Origin: Septoria linicola
Taxonomy: Eukaryota; Ascomycota; Dothideomycetes; Mycosphaerellales; Mycosphaerellaceae
Direction: 5' to 3'
Length of the DNA: 64,000 nucleotides
Assembly (NCBI GenBank): GCA_024114885.1
Contig: CP099422.1
Coordinates: 2,356,001 to 2,420,000 of the forward strand
A program made the position numbers and the translations under genes. Each line of letters starts with the position of its first letter. The first letter of the stretch is position 1. Below the pieces are notes generated by a model. That model was not told the DNA's origin, did no database searches, and saw only the letters and a list, made by a program, of their open reading frames with translations. This document shows positions 22,601 to 34,540 of the stretch, in pieces.

Positions 22601-23698
22601 GCTTCTTCGACCGCAACGGCGACACCGTTAGGAGGCTTGAAGCCACCCACTGGTCTCGTGCCTCTCGGTGGCTTCAAGCCGAGCGCTGGGGATTCTGCAC
22701 CATCCACCGCACCAGCAAGCACCGGGGGCTTCAAGCCAACATTCACGCCAGCCGCTGGCGGTGGCAGCTTTTTGTCCTCATTCGGCGCCTTGGCCAAGAA
22801 GCAAGAAGATGCAGATCGCCAAAAGCGCAAAGACAATGATTACGACAGTGATGAGGAGACTGAAGAGCAATGGGCAAAGCGAGACAAAGCTGAGCAAGAG
22901 GAGAAGCGTCGTAAGTTCGAAGAGGCGGCGAAGAGCGCACCTTCATTCTCACTTGGGTCCGAGACAACCAAGCCAGCCACTGCTGATGCAGCAGAAAAGT
23001 CTCAGGGCAGCGGGGACAAGACTTGGACGCAGAACACTCCGCTAAAATTCAACTTTGCCGGTGCTGCCTCGACCACACCAGCCGTCGCACCATCAAGACT
23101 TTTCGGTAACACGGCCAGCTCCGTGGGCGGCTCGAGCACCACGCTTGCACTCCCTGCTACCTCATCACTGGGTGCATCGCGTGCCACTACGCCTGGAGCC
23201 ACCACCGACGGCGCGAGCTCAACGGCCGCCAATGGTGATAAGGCCAATGCTGATGACGGTGAACCGAGTGACGAGCCAAACCAGCCTCAAGCCTCCGACG
23301 AGATTAATGATCTTCAGCCTGCAGAGCGAGAAGGTAATGAAGTGCTGCTCGAGGTCAAAGATGTCCGTACCTCGAAAATGGAGAAAGATGAAGACTCCAA
23401 GAAGTCGATTTGGGTGCCAAAGACTCGAGGCCGTTTCTTCATCCTCAAGGACAAGACTACGGGCAAAGTTCGCATGCTCTCCCGAACTGGCGCTGGCAGG
23501 ACTGTGCTGAACCACGTCCCTAACAAGGAGGCTACGTTCAAGGTCCACCCGAAGAAGGCGAATATGATTGTCGCATCATTGTTCGTTGATCACCTTCACT
23601 CGACTCCTCCTGGTCCAGGCCAATGGATGTTCAGCACTCCTGACAAAGACGATGCAGCCAAAATTGCCCAGCTCTTGACCGAGGGCACGCCCAAGTAG
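19602..23698 (+). CDS. NUP2: FG-repeat nucleoporin with Ran-binding domain (Nup2/Nup50 type)
   Basis: Exon 19602-19726 (MSKRGAGNWGG...QLARRK) joins exon 20068-23698 for about 1251 residues. The intron is 341 nt (donor GTGAGT); acceptor 20067 or 20070 both keep the frame. The N-terminus has a basic KRRR cluster typical of the importin-alpha binding region. Residues about 90-720 carry many FG, GFG and LFG/MFG repeats separated by Ser/Gln/Thr/Asn/Pro spacers, then Ala/Thr/Pro-rich sequence with LFSST motifs and a charged segment DNDYDSDEETEEQWAKRDK. The last 125 residues are a RanBD1 domain (EVLLEVKDVRTSKM, WVPKTRGRFFILKD, RMLSRTGAGRTVLNHV, WMFSTPDKDDAAKIAQLL). It acts at the nuclear basket in importin-alpha recycling. 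The exact acceptor is the only weak point. Confidence 0.9.
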
Positions 23699-24451
23699 GC
23701 AGCCGAAGAAGCTACTAAGAGAGCACACTAGCGATGTCATTCGACGATTGGGCGATGCACTTGTTGATTGGCGGGTGACTGATTGATTGATTACTTGTAC
23801 GATACACCAATGCTTCAGATCACAGTCGAAGGTCTGGAAGCGACTGAAGGAAGACTCGCATTGACACATAAAATGCTTTTGATGCATGGCGAGGACTTGT
23901 CTGATAGACGACGACAAAACGGGTAAGTATAGCATGGCGCTGGACGGAGTGAATTGTCTATACGGACTTGTGCTAGAGATTGGAAGGCGCAACTACTGCA
24001 TGCATGATGGGTATGTCTTATGCCTGGGTGGCTACGCTTCACGTACACGACAATTACTTTGATGTTGTAATGTGGACTGGTCGCTCACAGGAGGCGCATA
24101 CTTAGACAGACGTATACCATTCGAGGCACGATGTGTCTATTCTCTCGACTTCGACTCTTATCCCGCAAAGCGGAGGCGCTTGTCAGTGGCGGCCTGCCGT
24201 GTCTTCAGCCTTGCCCCATTTCTCCGAGCCTCGTTGCCTACCTAATTGCCTTTCTGTTCGCATCGGCTGTGTAGGTCACAAGAACCAGAGGCGACGATCT
24301 GATCGATGAGTCAATGCAGCACTGATAAGAAGAAGGCTTCCTCGTCTTATCTAGCATATTTTGCATCCGCCTTAGCACAGCACTTGCCAATTCTTCGCCG
24401 AATACCTCTCTGCCACAATCGCAGTCGACCTCCATCTGCCAACGATCAATC
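23699..24451. other. intergenic, no gene seen
   Basis: About 750 bp after NUP2. ORFs are short and unsupported. Confidence 0.4.
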
Positions 24452-24832
24452 ATGTGCACCGTAAGCGGCTGCGGCAGAGCTCGACTGCTTCACCGCGACC
24501 TCTGCAATATCCGTACGTGGATACGACCATCCTCGATCTCTTGGGAATCAGTAATTTCGGCACGCTAATGCTGTCGCCATTCAGACAAATGCTACAAAAT
24601 TTCATGCCATTAGCAGGTCATTAACCAGAACAGCTACTATTGCGCAGGCCGTAGGTCGCCCATGTCGTAGTGTTGACTTGAGGCTGTCCTAAACTAATGT
24701 CCGCGCTAGATGCTTGTACGAAGAAGGGTTGTAATAGTGGCAAGACGGACGGAGGTTCACACTGTGCAAACCGTACGTTGAATCTATCATGATTTCTTGC
24801 TGATACTGATATTGGCAGACAAGGGAAAATGA
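24452..24832 (+). pseudogene. Cys/His repeat mini-protein, one repeat per exon, with an in-frame TAG
   Basis: Four short exons can be joined: 24452-24512, 24585-24650, 24710-24772, 24819-24832. Each of the first three encodes one copy of the pattern C-x4-C-x10/11-C-x2-H, and every intron interrupts the codon of the closing His after its first base (phase 1). Donors are GTACGT, GTAGGT and GTACGT. Acceptors are TCAG, CTAG and GCAG. CTAAT branch points are visible in the first two introns. Repeats read CTVSGCG...LCNIH, KCYKISCH...YYCAGH and ACTKKGCN...HCANH. The total is 67 codons, ending KGK-stop. The second repeat has TAG at 24611-24613, so as written translation ends there. Three Cys and one His per unit suggest zinc binding. 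I do not recognise the gene. It is either a recently broken gene or a base error. Confidence 0.5.
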
Positions 24833-25381
24833 GATCGGCAGATGAAGTGCATGGTCAGGTATCCTGCCTTGGATGAGTGGATAAAGTATGAAGTCTCAAG
24901 TGCTGGAGAGGCGAGGCCTCATACAGTGGCGTTTGAAAGCGGGTGTGGACAATTCGCGATCGAACAAGCATCAGAGTGGGAGTCCGGCGCTGTACGCTCA
25001 AGCACTCCGATTACAATTCTAGCTTGTCGTGAATGTACACTTACTACCATTCGAGGTTCACTGTGCTTATTACTTAGAGTGAAGCATCATTCTTGTGTCT
25101 TAAACTTCTGATGCACAGTATAGTATCACAAGGAGCTGTGGTGGGCAACTTACCGTCTTGACCCGGATAGATGGCTTAGTCAATGGCTATACAATATCAT
25201 TTCTTTCTCGTTACTACTTGTACAATTCCTCCTCGTGTCGGTAAAGATCACCGATATTCATCATCCTTTTGACGCTCATATTTTAGCCCTTGCCCCAGTT
25301 CATACACCTCCCACATAACGCAAAGCAGCTGATCTCAATATCATACATTGAAGGCCCACGACAATACCCATTCGGACAAGA
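24833..25381. other. intergenic, no gene seen
   Basis: About 550 bp. A plus-strand ORF at 24842-25111 has no supporting feature. Confidence 0.4.
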
Positions 25382-26431
25382 TCATATTTTATGATCTCCT
25401 GGCCCAACTAATTCCCCACTGTCTTTCCACTTCTGTTTCACTTCATCCTGCACAGACATCCTCTTCATCCACGCCGGGCTATCCGAAGGCACAGCCGAGA
25501 CTCTTTGGCTGTTATGTCCAAAGTTCTGAGAAGGCTGACGCGAGAGGTCCATCTCCGAGATCGCAGAAACAGGAGGACTGATGGCGGAGTCGTCACTCCG
25601 CTTTCCTTCTTCCTCATCATCACCCTCACTGCCGCGATGCGATCGAGAATGCCGCGTGGAGTGCGGCTCCATCATGGTGAAGTCTTGCTTGCTGTAGCGG
25701 GAAGATGTGGCTTTGCTGACGCGGCGGTCGCGCTTGTTGGCGAAGCCGCCTAGGAAGGAGTTCGGTTGGAGAGAGGCTCTCCAGCCATTGCCTGAGGAGG
25801 GAGGAGGAGGAGGCGAGACGGCTGAGTGGCGGATTGTGCCGAGTGTGGAGTGACGATAGACACTCGAGGCTGTGGATTGTCGCATGTCTATCGGGTTGTA
25901 GGCACTCATTTCAGCAGCAGAATATCGTTGTGGTCGTGCTGGCGCTTCGTAAAGACCTGTTTGCGCTCGCGGGAAGGTCACTTGGCTATGGTCAAGCTCG
26001 GTAGGACTGTTGATGGCGCTATCCTTTCGTGCTGGATGCGAGGGTAGTGGCTTGTTGATTTCGTATATGGGGCTTCTTGCATCCTCCAATTCGTGCATGA
26101 AGCTTGCATCGCCCACCTCGTGTCTGTGGCTATGGTCCATTTCGGGCCGAATGTGCTCCATCTTGGGCGAGTCGATCAGACGTGACCCACGCATGGCGTC
26201 TTTGCGGCGGAGGAACTCATGCAGTCTCGAAGGATGAGTCTTGTCTGTTTCTGTCTTCGCATTCTGCCGCCGTCGCTCGGTCCTCCAGATGAAGTATATG
26301 AGTCCACCGAGTAAGACGATCACTGGCACAATCACACCAATTGCGATTTGAGCGTGAGTGTCAAGCCCTCCGCCCTCTTCATTGTTGCTATCTTCCGTCG
26401 CTTGCCGGATCCTGAGATTTAGTACACCCAT
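25382..26431 (-). CDS. single-pass membrane protein with long cytosolic tail
   Basis: ORF of 349 residues, ATG at 26431. A short N-terminal segment rich in Glu, Asn and Gly is followed by one strong membrane helix (QIAIGVIVPVIVLLGGLIYF, about residues 28-48) and a basic stop-transfer WRTERRRQ. The remaining 300 residues are polar and probably disordered, with SPPPPPSSGNGW, clusters of Ser/Arg and an acidic patch GDDEEEGKRSDD. The layout (short outside part, one helix, long Ser-rich tail) recalls fungal Mid2/WSC-like sensors but without their Cys-rich or Ser/Thr-rich ectodomain. An upstream exon with a signal peptide may be missing, though I found no convincing splice site. Function unknown. 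Confidence 0.6.
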   Translation of the reverse strand: MGVLNLRIRQATEDSNNEEGGGLDTHAQIAIGVIVPVIVLLGGLIYFIWRTERRRQNAKTETDKTHPSRLHEFLRRKDAMRGSRLIDSPKMEHIRPEMDHSHRHEVGDASFMHELEDARSPIYEINKPLPSHPARKDSAINSPTELDHSQVTFPRAQTGLYEAPARPQRYSAAEMSAYNPIDMRQSTASSVYRHSTLGTIRHSAVSPPPPPSSGNGWRASLQPNSFLGGFANKRDRRVSKATSSRYSKQDFTMMEPHSTRHSRSHRGSEGDDEEEGKRSDDSAISPPVSAISEMDLSRQPSQNFGHNSQRVSAVPSDSPAWMKRMSVQDEVKQKWKDSGELVGPGDHKI

Positions 26432-27776
26432 ATCTGCTTGAGCAGTATCTGTAAGGACCGTGTTACCGGATTCACAAGTTGGGGATGTGCTGATGATCGC
26501 TGTTGCGCAAACGCAGACTCAGTCTCAACACGGCACGAGCAACGGCGACAACGTGCAGCGCCCCTTTCACGCCATGCAGCTACCGTATCTACCGACAATT
26601 TCCATAAACCATGGCGGGTGTATACTTTGTCAGTATACATATCATGCACGGCTCATCCTAGAAGCCGGGTCTAGGTTCGCTAGGATCCGGCACTTTGCAA
26701 GAGTCAAGATCTCCGATCATGCGCCAATGGCGAGAAGTCTTGCGGTGCTTCGCATCTGAAGTAGACACACATGTAGTCATGCCGTAGCTTGAAGCAAACT
26801 GTCGGGTCGAAGCTGAAACTGAAGAACCGCAGCTGCAGCTGTGGGATCGAACACATGGCTTCTGCTCCAGAGTTCGCGCCCGCGCGTTCGGATGCAGAGC
26901 ATCGAACAACCTGTCGTGTCAGACTCAGCTGTGAGTGTGCAAGGAAGAGCTCTTTCGATCGTCCAGGAACAAGAACCGATGGCTTGACGACCTCTGAGCA
27001 TGACAAGATCCTTACTATTCTTGAGAGGCGCTGCATCCTGAATTCTCGGGATTCTCATCAGACTCGGTTTTCTTGCTTGCGCCGAACCATTTCTCACTGC
27101 TGTTCGTTTCGCGTGTCAACGGCTGTCATGCTCATGTTCGGTGTAAGTGAGTTTGTGGTCGTGACTCGCGTGGTCAGGGGATCCCATCGGATGAAGACCG
27201 GTTGCACTGAGTCGCATGCAAGTCATTCGTGTGAAGAACGCCAAGAAGTGCAAGAGCAGATCGTACCTGAACTCTGCATGTGCCATTTCGACAAAGACTT
27301 ATTGCAAAGTGCTTTTGCGTCTCGACGACCATCTGAATAGTCAAGACGTAGGATTGCAGTGTTAGACTGGGACATAATTCTACAAGTTGCCCAAGTCAGT
27401 CGCTGAAGGATTCCGGCCGACATATGACGATCGCTCCAAGCTCCCGAGTCGCGGGTCATGAAGCAAGACATGAAGTACGGTTAGGTGACAAGGCGCATGA
27501 GTTGAACAAGAGAGATGCCGTTATGTTGACAACCTACGGCAGCATTCTTGCCTTCGTAAACTCGCCAATGGCGCTTTCATGTCTTGCCGTTACTGATACC
27601 CAGTGTGCATTGCCTGTATGCAGTAGCTGCAGCATTGGTCCTTTCTCACTCTCATGCAGTGCATGTCTAAGAGATGGCAGCACGTACTGAATCTCAAAGC
27701 AAAGATCTCGCTGTCAACGCCGCGCTCAAAACGCTGCTCTTGCTACACATTAAAGTCCAGACATTATGGTCCGTAT
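26432..27776. other. gene-poor stretch, no supported gene
   Basis: About 1.35 kb. The longest ORF (26789-27340, plus) is Cys/Ser/Arg-rich without domain or start context and is probably spurious. Confidence 0.4.
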
Positions 27777-30700
27777 TTACGCGGTAGTCATCCGACTCAT
27801 GATCGGTTTCCCCTTCCCTCCACTTGCAATCTTCTTCAATAGTTCGCCATGATCCACCTTCCCTCTCACAGGCTCGAGCGAGCTCTTACGTCCTTTCTTG
27901 TCATCGTCCTCGCTTGTGGCCACGACAGTCGAAGACTCTGATCTAGTGCGGGACTCTTGTTCCAACTTCTTGTCTTCAGCTTCTCCAGTGGCATACGTGG
28001 TGAGCTTCTGTCCCCCTCCAGGTGGTACATTCGTGGTGTCGTCAACTGTATCGTCCATTGCACTAAGCTTGGGCGCTTCAGCCTGTCGCATTTCCGTCAT
28101 CCGCCTGGCGAAATGTGCCTCGAGGTCATCGCCACGTTTGGCATGCTTGAGGGCTCTGTTGGCTGTGTTGATGTTCTCGAGTGCGCCCGCTTTCTGCCAT
28201 CGCCTTTTCTCCTTGTTCAACTTTATGCGATTAACCAGACCTCCACCGACCGGCCCATACATGTCGTATGCTGTCTGCCAGATGTCCTCATATACTCTCC
28301 AACCCTCCAGGACTTGGTGCTCGATCCTTTGAAGTTGCTCGTGCTGCTCGGCATCGTCTTGTTGCTGCAATGCCTGCAGATCTTTCGTACCCTGCACAAG
28401 ATGTGCCCGCCAGATCGCAAGCTTGGATCCAGGACCGTTGTCACTGCTGTGCTTCTTGATGTAGACGAACAAGCCCTTGCCGATGTATGCCGGAGGTGAA
28501 ATTACCGCAGAAATGTTCTTCATGACAAATCCTCCCAGTCCTTTACCAATACCTGTAGAGAAGCCGACTAGCTTAGCAGGAACAGTGTCGCCATCCTTGA
28601 AGCCGCCTGCCGGTAAGGTGACGAGACCAGTCCAGGCATCGTAGATGCCATATGCGAATTCGTGGCGCGCAGCAGTGGCTCCAGTCTTGATGCCGGTGAT
28701 TCTAGTAGGTTTGCGTACAGTCGAGTCACCCCACAGGCGTGGCGCGTTGTGAAAACCTTGGGCGATAGCCATGTGCAGGTCGTTCGGCATCGTCAAAAAC
28801 GCCCATCCTGATTGCTTGAAGCCTCGATGAAAGTCATCTGCCAGCTCCCGCGCGACTGGCTGGGCAGGCTCAGCCGAGAAGTCGGTGGCCATCGTATTGT
28901 TAGTCTCCATTCGTGTGGCGGAAGGACGTGAGCCAGGCTCGTCAGCCGGCTTCGTTGCTTCACCGACATCTTGGGACTTTTCCTGCTTCCTTTGCTTGCG
29001 GTCGTCTTTACGCTTCTGGCGTTCTGCTTTTTTCCGCTCATGCTCGGCGTGTTTGCGCATATGCCTCGCCATCCTTATGGGGACCATACCCACACCTGCA
29101 CCGATACCATAGAGTGAGTCTGTCAATGCACCGACAGTGCCAGTCAAAGGCTCACCTGGCCCATCGAAGTCGTTCCAACTAACTTTGTGGAGCAGCTTTA
29201 GATCACTTGCTTTGATCTTACCCTTTTCCATCAAGATCTCGGCAGCAAGCGAAGACAGACGCAGTGCAGAACCCTTAATTCTCCACTGCGCAACTCGATC
29301 CTCCAGAATCGAGCAACGTATAGTTCGTGCCCCAGCTAGCGGTAGAGAGCGATGAAATGATGCCACTGCATTGGCAGCGCCATCGCCTTCTCGCTCAATG
29401 CCCTCTGCCATCTTCTGTACATTCTGCTGTGCCTCCTCAGTCAGACATTGCTTGATACCGTCAGCAAGCTTTTGGGCTGTGAGCTGTTTCCATGGCACGA
29501 CTGTATGCGCACCAGCCTTCTTTTCGGCGACTCTTGAGGCCCAGAACGGCTGATCTCCGAAGAACGGAATGATCATGGTCGGCTTTGCGCACTTAAGGCC
29601 AATAGCAGTAGTGCCGGCGCCACCATGATGTACCACAGCCTGAACTCGCGGAAACAGCCAATCGTGGGGCGTATTGTCCAGCATGAAGATGTTGTCAGGC
29701 GTGTTGTTGTTATCTGCTCCTAGCCCTCCCCAGCCTTTGTTCACCAGCGCGCGGACTCCAGCTATCTTAGTCGCTTCGAAGATCATTTCCGTGAACTTGT
29801 TAGGATCATCGACGACAATGGAGCCGAACCCGATGTAGATGGGAGGAGGGCCAGCATTGAGGAAATCTTCAAGATCCTGCGGAGGCTTGAATGTGTTTGC
29901 CATGTCCAGGAATACAAAACCAGACACGTCGATTTCAGGGCCCCAATCCGCCGGTTTGGCAACCAATGAAGGACTCCACATGTATGTGTACGGGACATGC
30001 ATCCGATACAGCGCGCCTGGCGCCCATAGAGAGCTGACAGGTTCGAGGCCCAACGTCTGAACTCTGAATTTGTTGACGATATCTCCAAGTCCTTGCCAGG
30101 TCATCATCTCCACCAGCGGGTAGCTCATAAAGTTGATGTAATTCGGTTCTACGTTCGACTTTCCAGGCTTGATGTTCGCAAGAGGGCTTGGGAAAGCCTA
30201 CTTCAAGTTAGCGACGCTTTGGTCATGACATACTCCACTCCTGGCTGAACTTGTTGCGACTTACCTGTGTAGGAGTGTATGGAAACGTGAACATGATGTG
30301 TAGCGGGATACCTAGACGCTCAGCAATATGCACATGCGCCATTGATGGAGGATTTGCTATTATTGCATCGGCCTACAGGTCACGTCAGCGAAGCTCATTC
30401 GTGTGAAGCACCCTACCAGACTCACGACGAAGGGCGCCTTTTCTCCAAGCAGCTTGAGATTGACAGCATCTGTCTCATCGTCGGTAGCATTGACACATGC
30501 ACGGTACATGCCGTCGAACATTTCAGCCATTCCGTCGCGTCTTCTCTTGACTTCACCTTCCCGAATCGTCTGGAGATTAGGTATGAGTCCAGGGTTCTTG
30601 ACCATGAACGCCATCAGTTCCGAGGGGTTGCCACCAATGCTGAAGAACTCGAGGCCGCTTTCTTTCTCCACAAAGTCACGAAACGTAGGATGCGTCGCGA

Positions 30701-31625
30701 TCCGGACTCGATGGCCATGTTCTTCTTTCAAAATTTTGCCGACCTTGAGGAACGGCTGTATGTCGCCTCGACTCCCGATAATGATGATTACAATGTTCAG
30801 TCGTGGCTGGCCTGGTCTCCCAGGAGTGTCAGACGCAATCGACTCTGCATCATCTTCCGGTATGCCATCAGGATGATTCGCGTCATATCTCCGCTGCTTC
30901 CTTGACCGTCTGTTCGGGATATCCAAGTGGTGCTTGATGCTATGTCCAAGGGCCTTTGCCAAGTATCCATTATTCGCAGTTTCGTTCACGGAGATGTTCA
31001 GTCGACCATCACGCTTCGACACCTTGCCCTTGGTCCTGAACTGATCGTTTCCAAGATGGAATCTCGAGAAGGACCTACCCTTCTTGCTATCTTCCTTGAG
31101 CTGCTTGTCTTCTTTCTGCTGGGCCGCACTTTGGACACGCTTCAATCGTTTGGGCCTCGCAGTAGCCTTACGGGTTTCCTCCTCGCTCGAGCTTGTATCC
31201 GAGTCGGACGACATGGGATCGAATTGATATTGGTATGGGTGTTGTTTTCGCTGCACTGCATTGAGCAGAGTGCCGCTTCGCTCGATTGCTTTCGGTCTGC
31301 TGGCTGGTGCGGTGCTTGCTCGTTTCAATGTCGACCCTGCCGGTGCTGCGTCGGTCTGTCTCGAAGGTGTCGAATTGCTCTTCACGATATCGTCGGACTG
31401 GCCTGCTTCATCTGCAAGATCTGAATCTTGCGTTTCAAGCGGTTCCTCGACTTCTTCCCTCCTGGCCTCGCCATTGTGACCAGTCTCGTGAAGATGTGCG
31501 CTGAAATTAACACCCGGTAGCGTGTCAGTAGGCAGGATAGATGTGCCTCCATTATCCGTCAATCGCGCCGGCGTGCCAGCGCTCAACGTCCTCTCCAGCC
31601 TCTGCGATGCCAGCGGAGTTGCCAT
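27777..31625 (-). CDS. UDP-glucose:sterol glucosyltransferase-like protein (GT1/GT28 fold)
   Basis: Exons 31625-30426, 30372-30265 and 30197-27777 (donors GTGAGT and GTAAGT, acceptors TGTAG and AGTAG) give 1242 residues. Residues 1-270 are disordered and Ser/Glu/Lys-rich. The glycosyltransferase begins at about 275 with LNIVIIIIGSRGDIQPF (GT28 N-terminal fold), continues with IGGNPSELMAF and PYTPTQAFPSPLANI, and includes IGFGSIVVDDP and the sugar-nucleotide motif VVHHGGAGTTAIGL. The GRAM and PH domains of Atg26/Ugt51 are absent, which places it with the shorter sterol-glucosyltransferase-like proteins of filamentous fungi. After the catalytic domain come a Lys/Arg-rich coiled coil (EHERKKAERQKRKDDRKQ) and a long conserved-looking tail with GFVMKNISAVISPPAYIGKG. 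Acceptor specificity is inferred from the family. The ATG at 31625 is the first in frame. Confidence 0.85.
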
Positions 31626-32852
31626 GACCGCGGAAGTTCTGTCAGCTCCACACGTGGCTTCGAAACGATCTCCAAACTTCAATTGTCGCAGGCGGCCTCG
31701 CTCGCAATGCTAGACCACTCCGAATAGTAACAACAGCTCTTCTCCATGCACGAGTAGTCGGAAAGTTTCTTGTGTTCGACACGCGAGACTTTACTCGATG
31801 TACGCGCGCGTCAAGACAGCATCATCAACACAATCTCTTACCAACTGAAAAGCGCCGTAGTCACCGCAGGCGTCTAGCAGTCCTTCGGACGTATGCAGCA
31901 GTCAAGCTTTTGAACTACATGTACTGAATTTGTTAGCAGCATGTTCCAGAATCGCGCATAGGCAGTGATCGGTAAGACAGAGAAGTGTGATGTCACCCAG
32001 GTACAATTTGCTACTTCTACCGCCGCGGCATCCTTCAAGAACCGCATCCGGCTGCTTGCCGAATTTTGTGCCAGGCAGACTGTCAGAACACTGGACGATC
32101 TTCTGTAAGACGCGGGCAGATCTCGTCAGGGCTCTTTGTAACATGCCTTCAAATTCGTTCTGCCCTGAAGCAGCATGCTTTGACGGTTGGCCGCTCGCTC
32201 CCGAGCATGTGAAGTTCTGTCAAAGCCACAAACGCCTGTTCCAGCGATATGGCCCGAGCCTATGAGAGCTCCACCCGTCGATCGTCGTGGCGTTGCATGT
32301 ACAATGATGTAGTTCGTGAGAATCACACAGACCACGAGACCGGATGCGCGGAGACTGGTCTTCAGACATGCACGGCATTGTGAAAAGACCGAGCGAGCAA
32401 ACGCAGCACAGTGTGAAGGTCTTATACGATCTGGGAGCTATAACACCGAGCGAAAGAATAATGTCGGACGGCAGAGAACAAGCGTCCGATAAAATGGTGA
32501 TCTGCGGAAGGATGGTAGAGGAACCGAAAACACACAACGCAGAACATAGGAGATTGTAAAGGACGATGTTGAGCTTCGAGAGCATTTGTTCTGAATTGTT
32601 TCCGTTTTGTGCTTTTGTAAACATTAGCTGGTGTGGTATCATCCAAACACTCAACGCCCGCAGTCAATTGCTTGCCACCAGCGCAGTGCCCGCTCGTTAG
32701 GCTGGATATAAAATACGAGAGTCATTTCGTTATACAGTAAAACTGGTACATCAATCATCGTGCCGTTCTGTCGTCCCGTCCAGGTGATGTCCCTTTGTAG
32801 TGTCCAAGGTGTGTCGCACTCGACCAAAGTCATCGTTGAAGTGATCTTCAAT
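31626..32852. other. intergenic, no gene seen
   Basis: About 1.2 kb holding the glucosyltransferase promoter on the left and the 3' region of the MARVEL gene on the right. ORFs on both strands are unsupported. Confidence 0.4.
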
Positions 32853-33458
32853 TTAGACTTGAGACATAGCTGGGCCACGGCGAATGCCACCTGATGGTGC
32901 GCCTCCACGGATACCGCTGCTGCTCAGGAAGGTGGTGGCGACAAAGGCAGCGAAGCCAAACCAGAGGAATGCGCATGAAGCCTGAGCTTCGCGGCAGGCG
33001 GAGGACTGGTTGCTGGCGCCTCGAGAGACACGGTTGGATCGCACGTAGTCCTGTGATTTATTAGTGATATGCGCGGCAATCCTCGCCGGCGTTCACGTAC
33101 GTTGTTGTTGCAGCTGTGCACACCAAGCTCAGCAGCGAGGGCTACTGCACCACAGAACCAGAAGAGGGTAAGTGCGAGGTCCAACGCAAATGGCAGCATG
33201 CCGTGGACTGCGAAGCGCTCGTTGAATGTCGCAGGTATCAGGAAGAACAGGGCCAACATTGCGATCACAGCGCAGAACATTGTGTAGCTGAGGCGATGTT
33301 AGCGCGTTTCCCTGTATATAGCCTTGCGGTGGTGCTCACTTGTTGATGGATGGGTCCGCGCCCATTGCGATCGCGTTACCGATCAGTGCCATGACCAACA
33401 GCGCCATGAAGAATTGGAAGCCGCGAAGGCCCAATCCGAGAAGTTGTGCCATGCCCAT
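32853..33458 (-). CDS. MARVEL-domain tetraspan membrane protein (Nce102-like)
   Basis: Exons 33458-33340, 33287-33101 and 33050-32853 (donors GTGAGC and GTACGT, acceptors CTCAG and CACAG) give 167 residues. Four hydrophobic helices: residues about 13-32, 42-60, 68-95 and 125-147. The family motif VHSCNNN before the second junction, followed by DYVRSNRVSRG and a Cys-containing SACREAQASCAFLW, matches the arrangement in yeast Nce102/Fhn1, which organise eisosome (MCC) domains of the plasma membrane and sense sphingolipids. The C-terminal tail is Gly/Arg/Pro-rich. The family assignment rests on the HSCNN and CR-A motifs and the topology. The precise role is inferred. Confidence 0.82.
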
Positions 33459-34540
33459 GATGAGAGTAGTATCGAGTCGGTTTGATGGATTGTCGTGAAG
33501 CTTTGAGCTGGCAAAGAGTTACTTGGGCGTGAGAGGCGTGGTAGGTGAGACGGAAATGCAGAGGAGCAATGCGAAAGAGGTATAAGAGCGAGAAAGCCGT
33601 TCCCGTTCTTCTGTGAGATGACATCACGAAAGTCTAAAGTGAAATCGAAATCGTAAGAGCACGTTCATCGTTGTGATGATGCGTATTTCTTGATTGCATC
33701 CAGATTGGGGCGCTTAGAAGGCCTTCTACGCTGCTTGGCTGGCCGTCACCTGTCTGCAGTATTCTACGCGCATAGATTCAAAAGTCGCAGCATGCGCTGT
33801 CGCGCTGGTGATCTGTTCTCACCGCGATCCTGGTCATCAGATCTCCCCGTTACTGTGGTCTTTGCGTTGTGCCACGCGGTCACAAGCCACATTCCATTTG
33901 AGACTCGACAATGCACATTCTTTCACCGGCCTCAGCTCGTTCCGCGCAGCAGTCTCAGTGCATGTCTTACCTGCTTTCATTCTCTCGTCCTTTCGACAAG
34001 ATTTTGGGATTATGGACTGATAGCTTGAGCCACAGTGGCTCGTTTAGCAACATCCAAGCTTTCTGCCGTTTGCCGAAAGGGAGCGCAGCGATCTTGGTCA
34101 CACTTTGCACCCGTCACTGTGACAAGGAGAATCTGCTGCTATGCTCCGCGGATCAGCAAGCAGGTTCGCTGTATGCTTGGCCCTCGTCGTGGATGCAAAA
34201 ACACTTGCTGCTATATGATTTCTCAGACGTCTTGAGGAATGTCGCTGTACCTTTCCTCATCCGATGGAGGTCCTTCGCTCTTCCGATGAAGGAGTGGAGG
34301 ATGCACAAGCGAGTGCACTAGATCAAAGGCGTGCTCTGCCGCCGACCCAAGAATATGGTAGATGCGTGAGTATGCAAAGAAGATCTTCTTATCTGTCTCC
34401 TTGCAACATTGAGCTACTCAGAGCAGCTGACACGCATAACATTCAACTGTTCGACAGACTCACATTGGAACATCTCACGTCAGACAGTCTAACCACAGCA
34501 ACATAGAGCAAGGCCGATATCGCTGCGATGAGAAACAATC
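33459..34540. other. divergent promoter region, no gene seen
   Basis: About 1.1 kb between the MARVEL gene and the MFS transporter. Plus-strand ORFs at 33690-34321 overlap in different frames and look spurious. Confidence 0.4.

Noticed and set aside
20316..23548. Many long ORFs in other frames within NUP2
   Set aside because: Shadows caused by the Ser/Pro/Gln/Ala codon bias of the FG-repeat protein.
26789..27340. 183-codon ORF on the plus strand
   Set aside because: Cys/Ser/Arg-rich composition without domain, splice or start support, and antisense ORFs of similar length overlap it.
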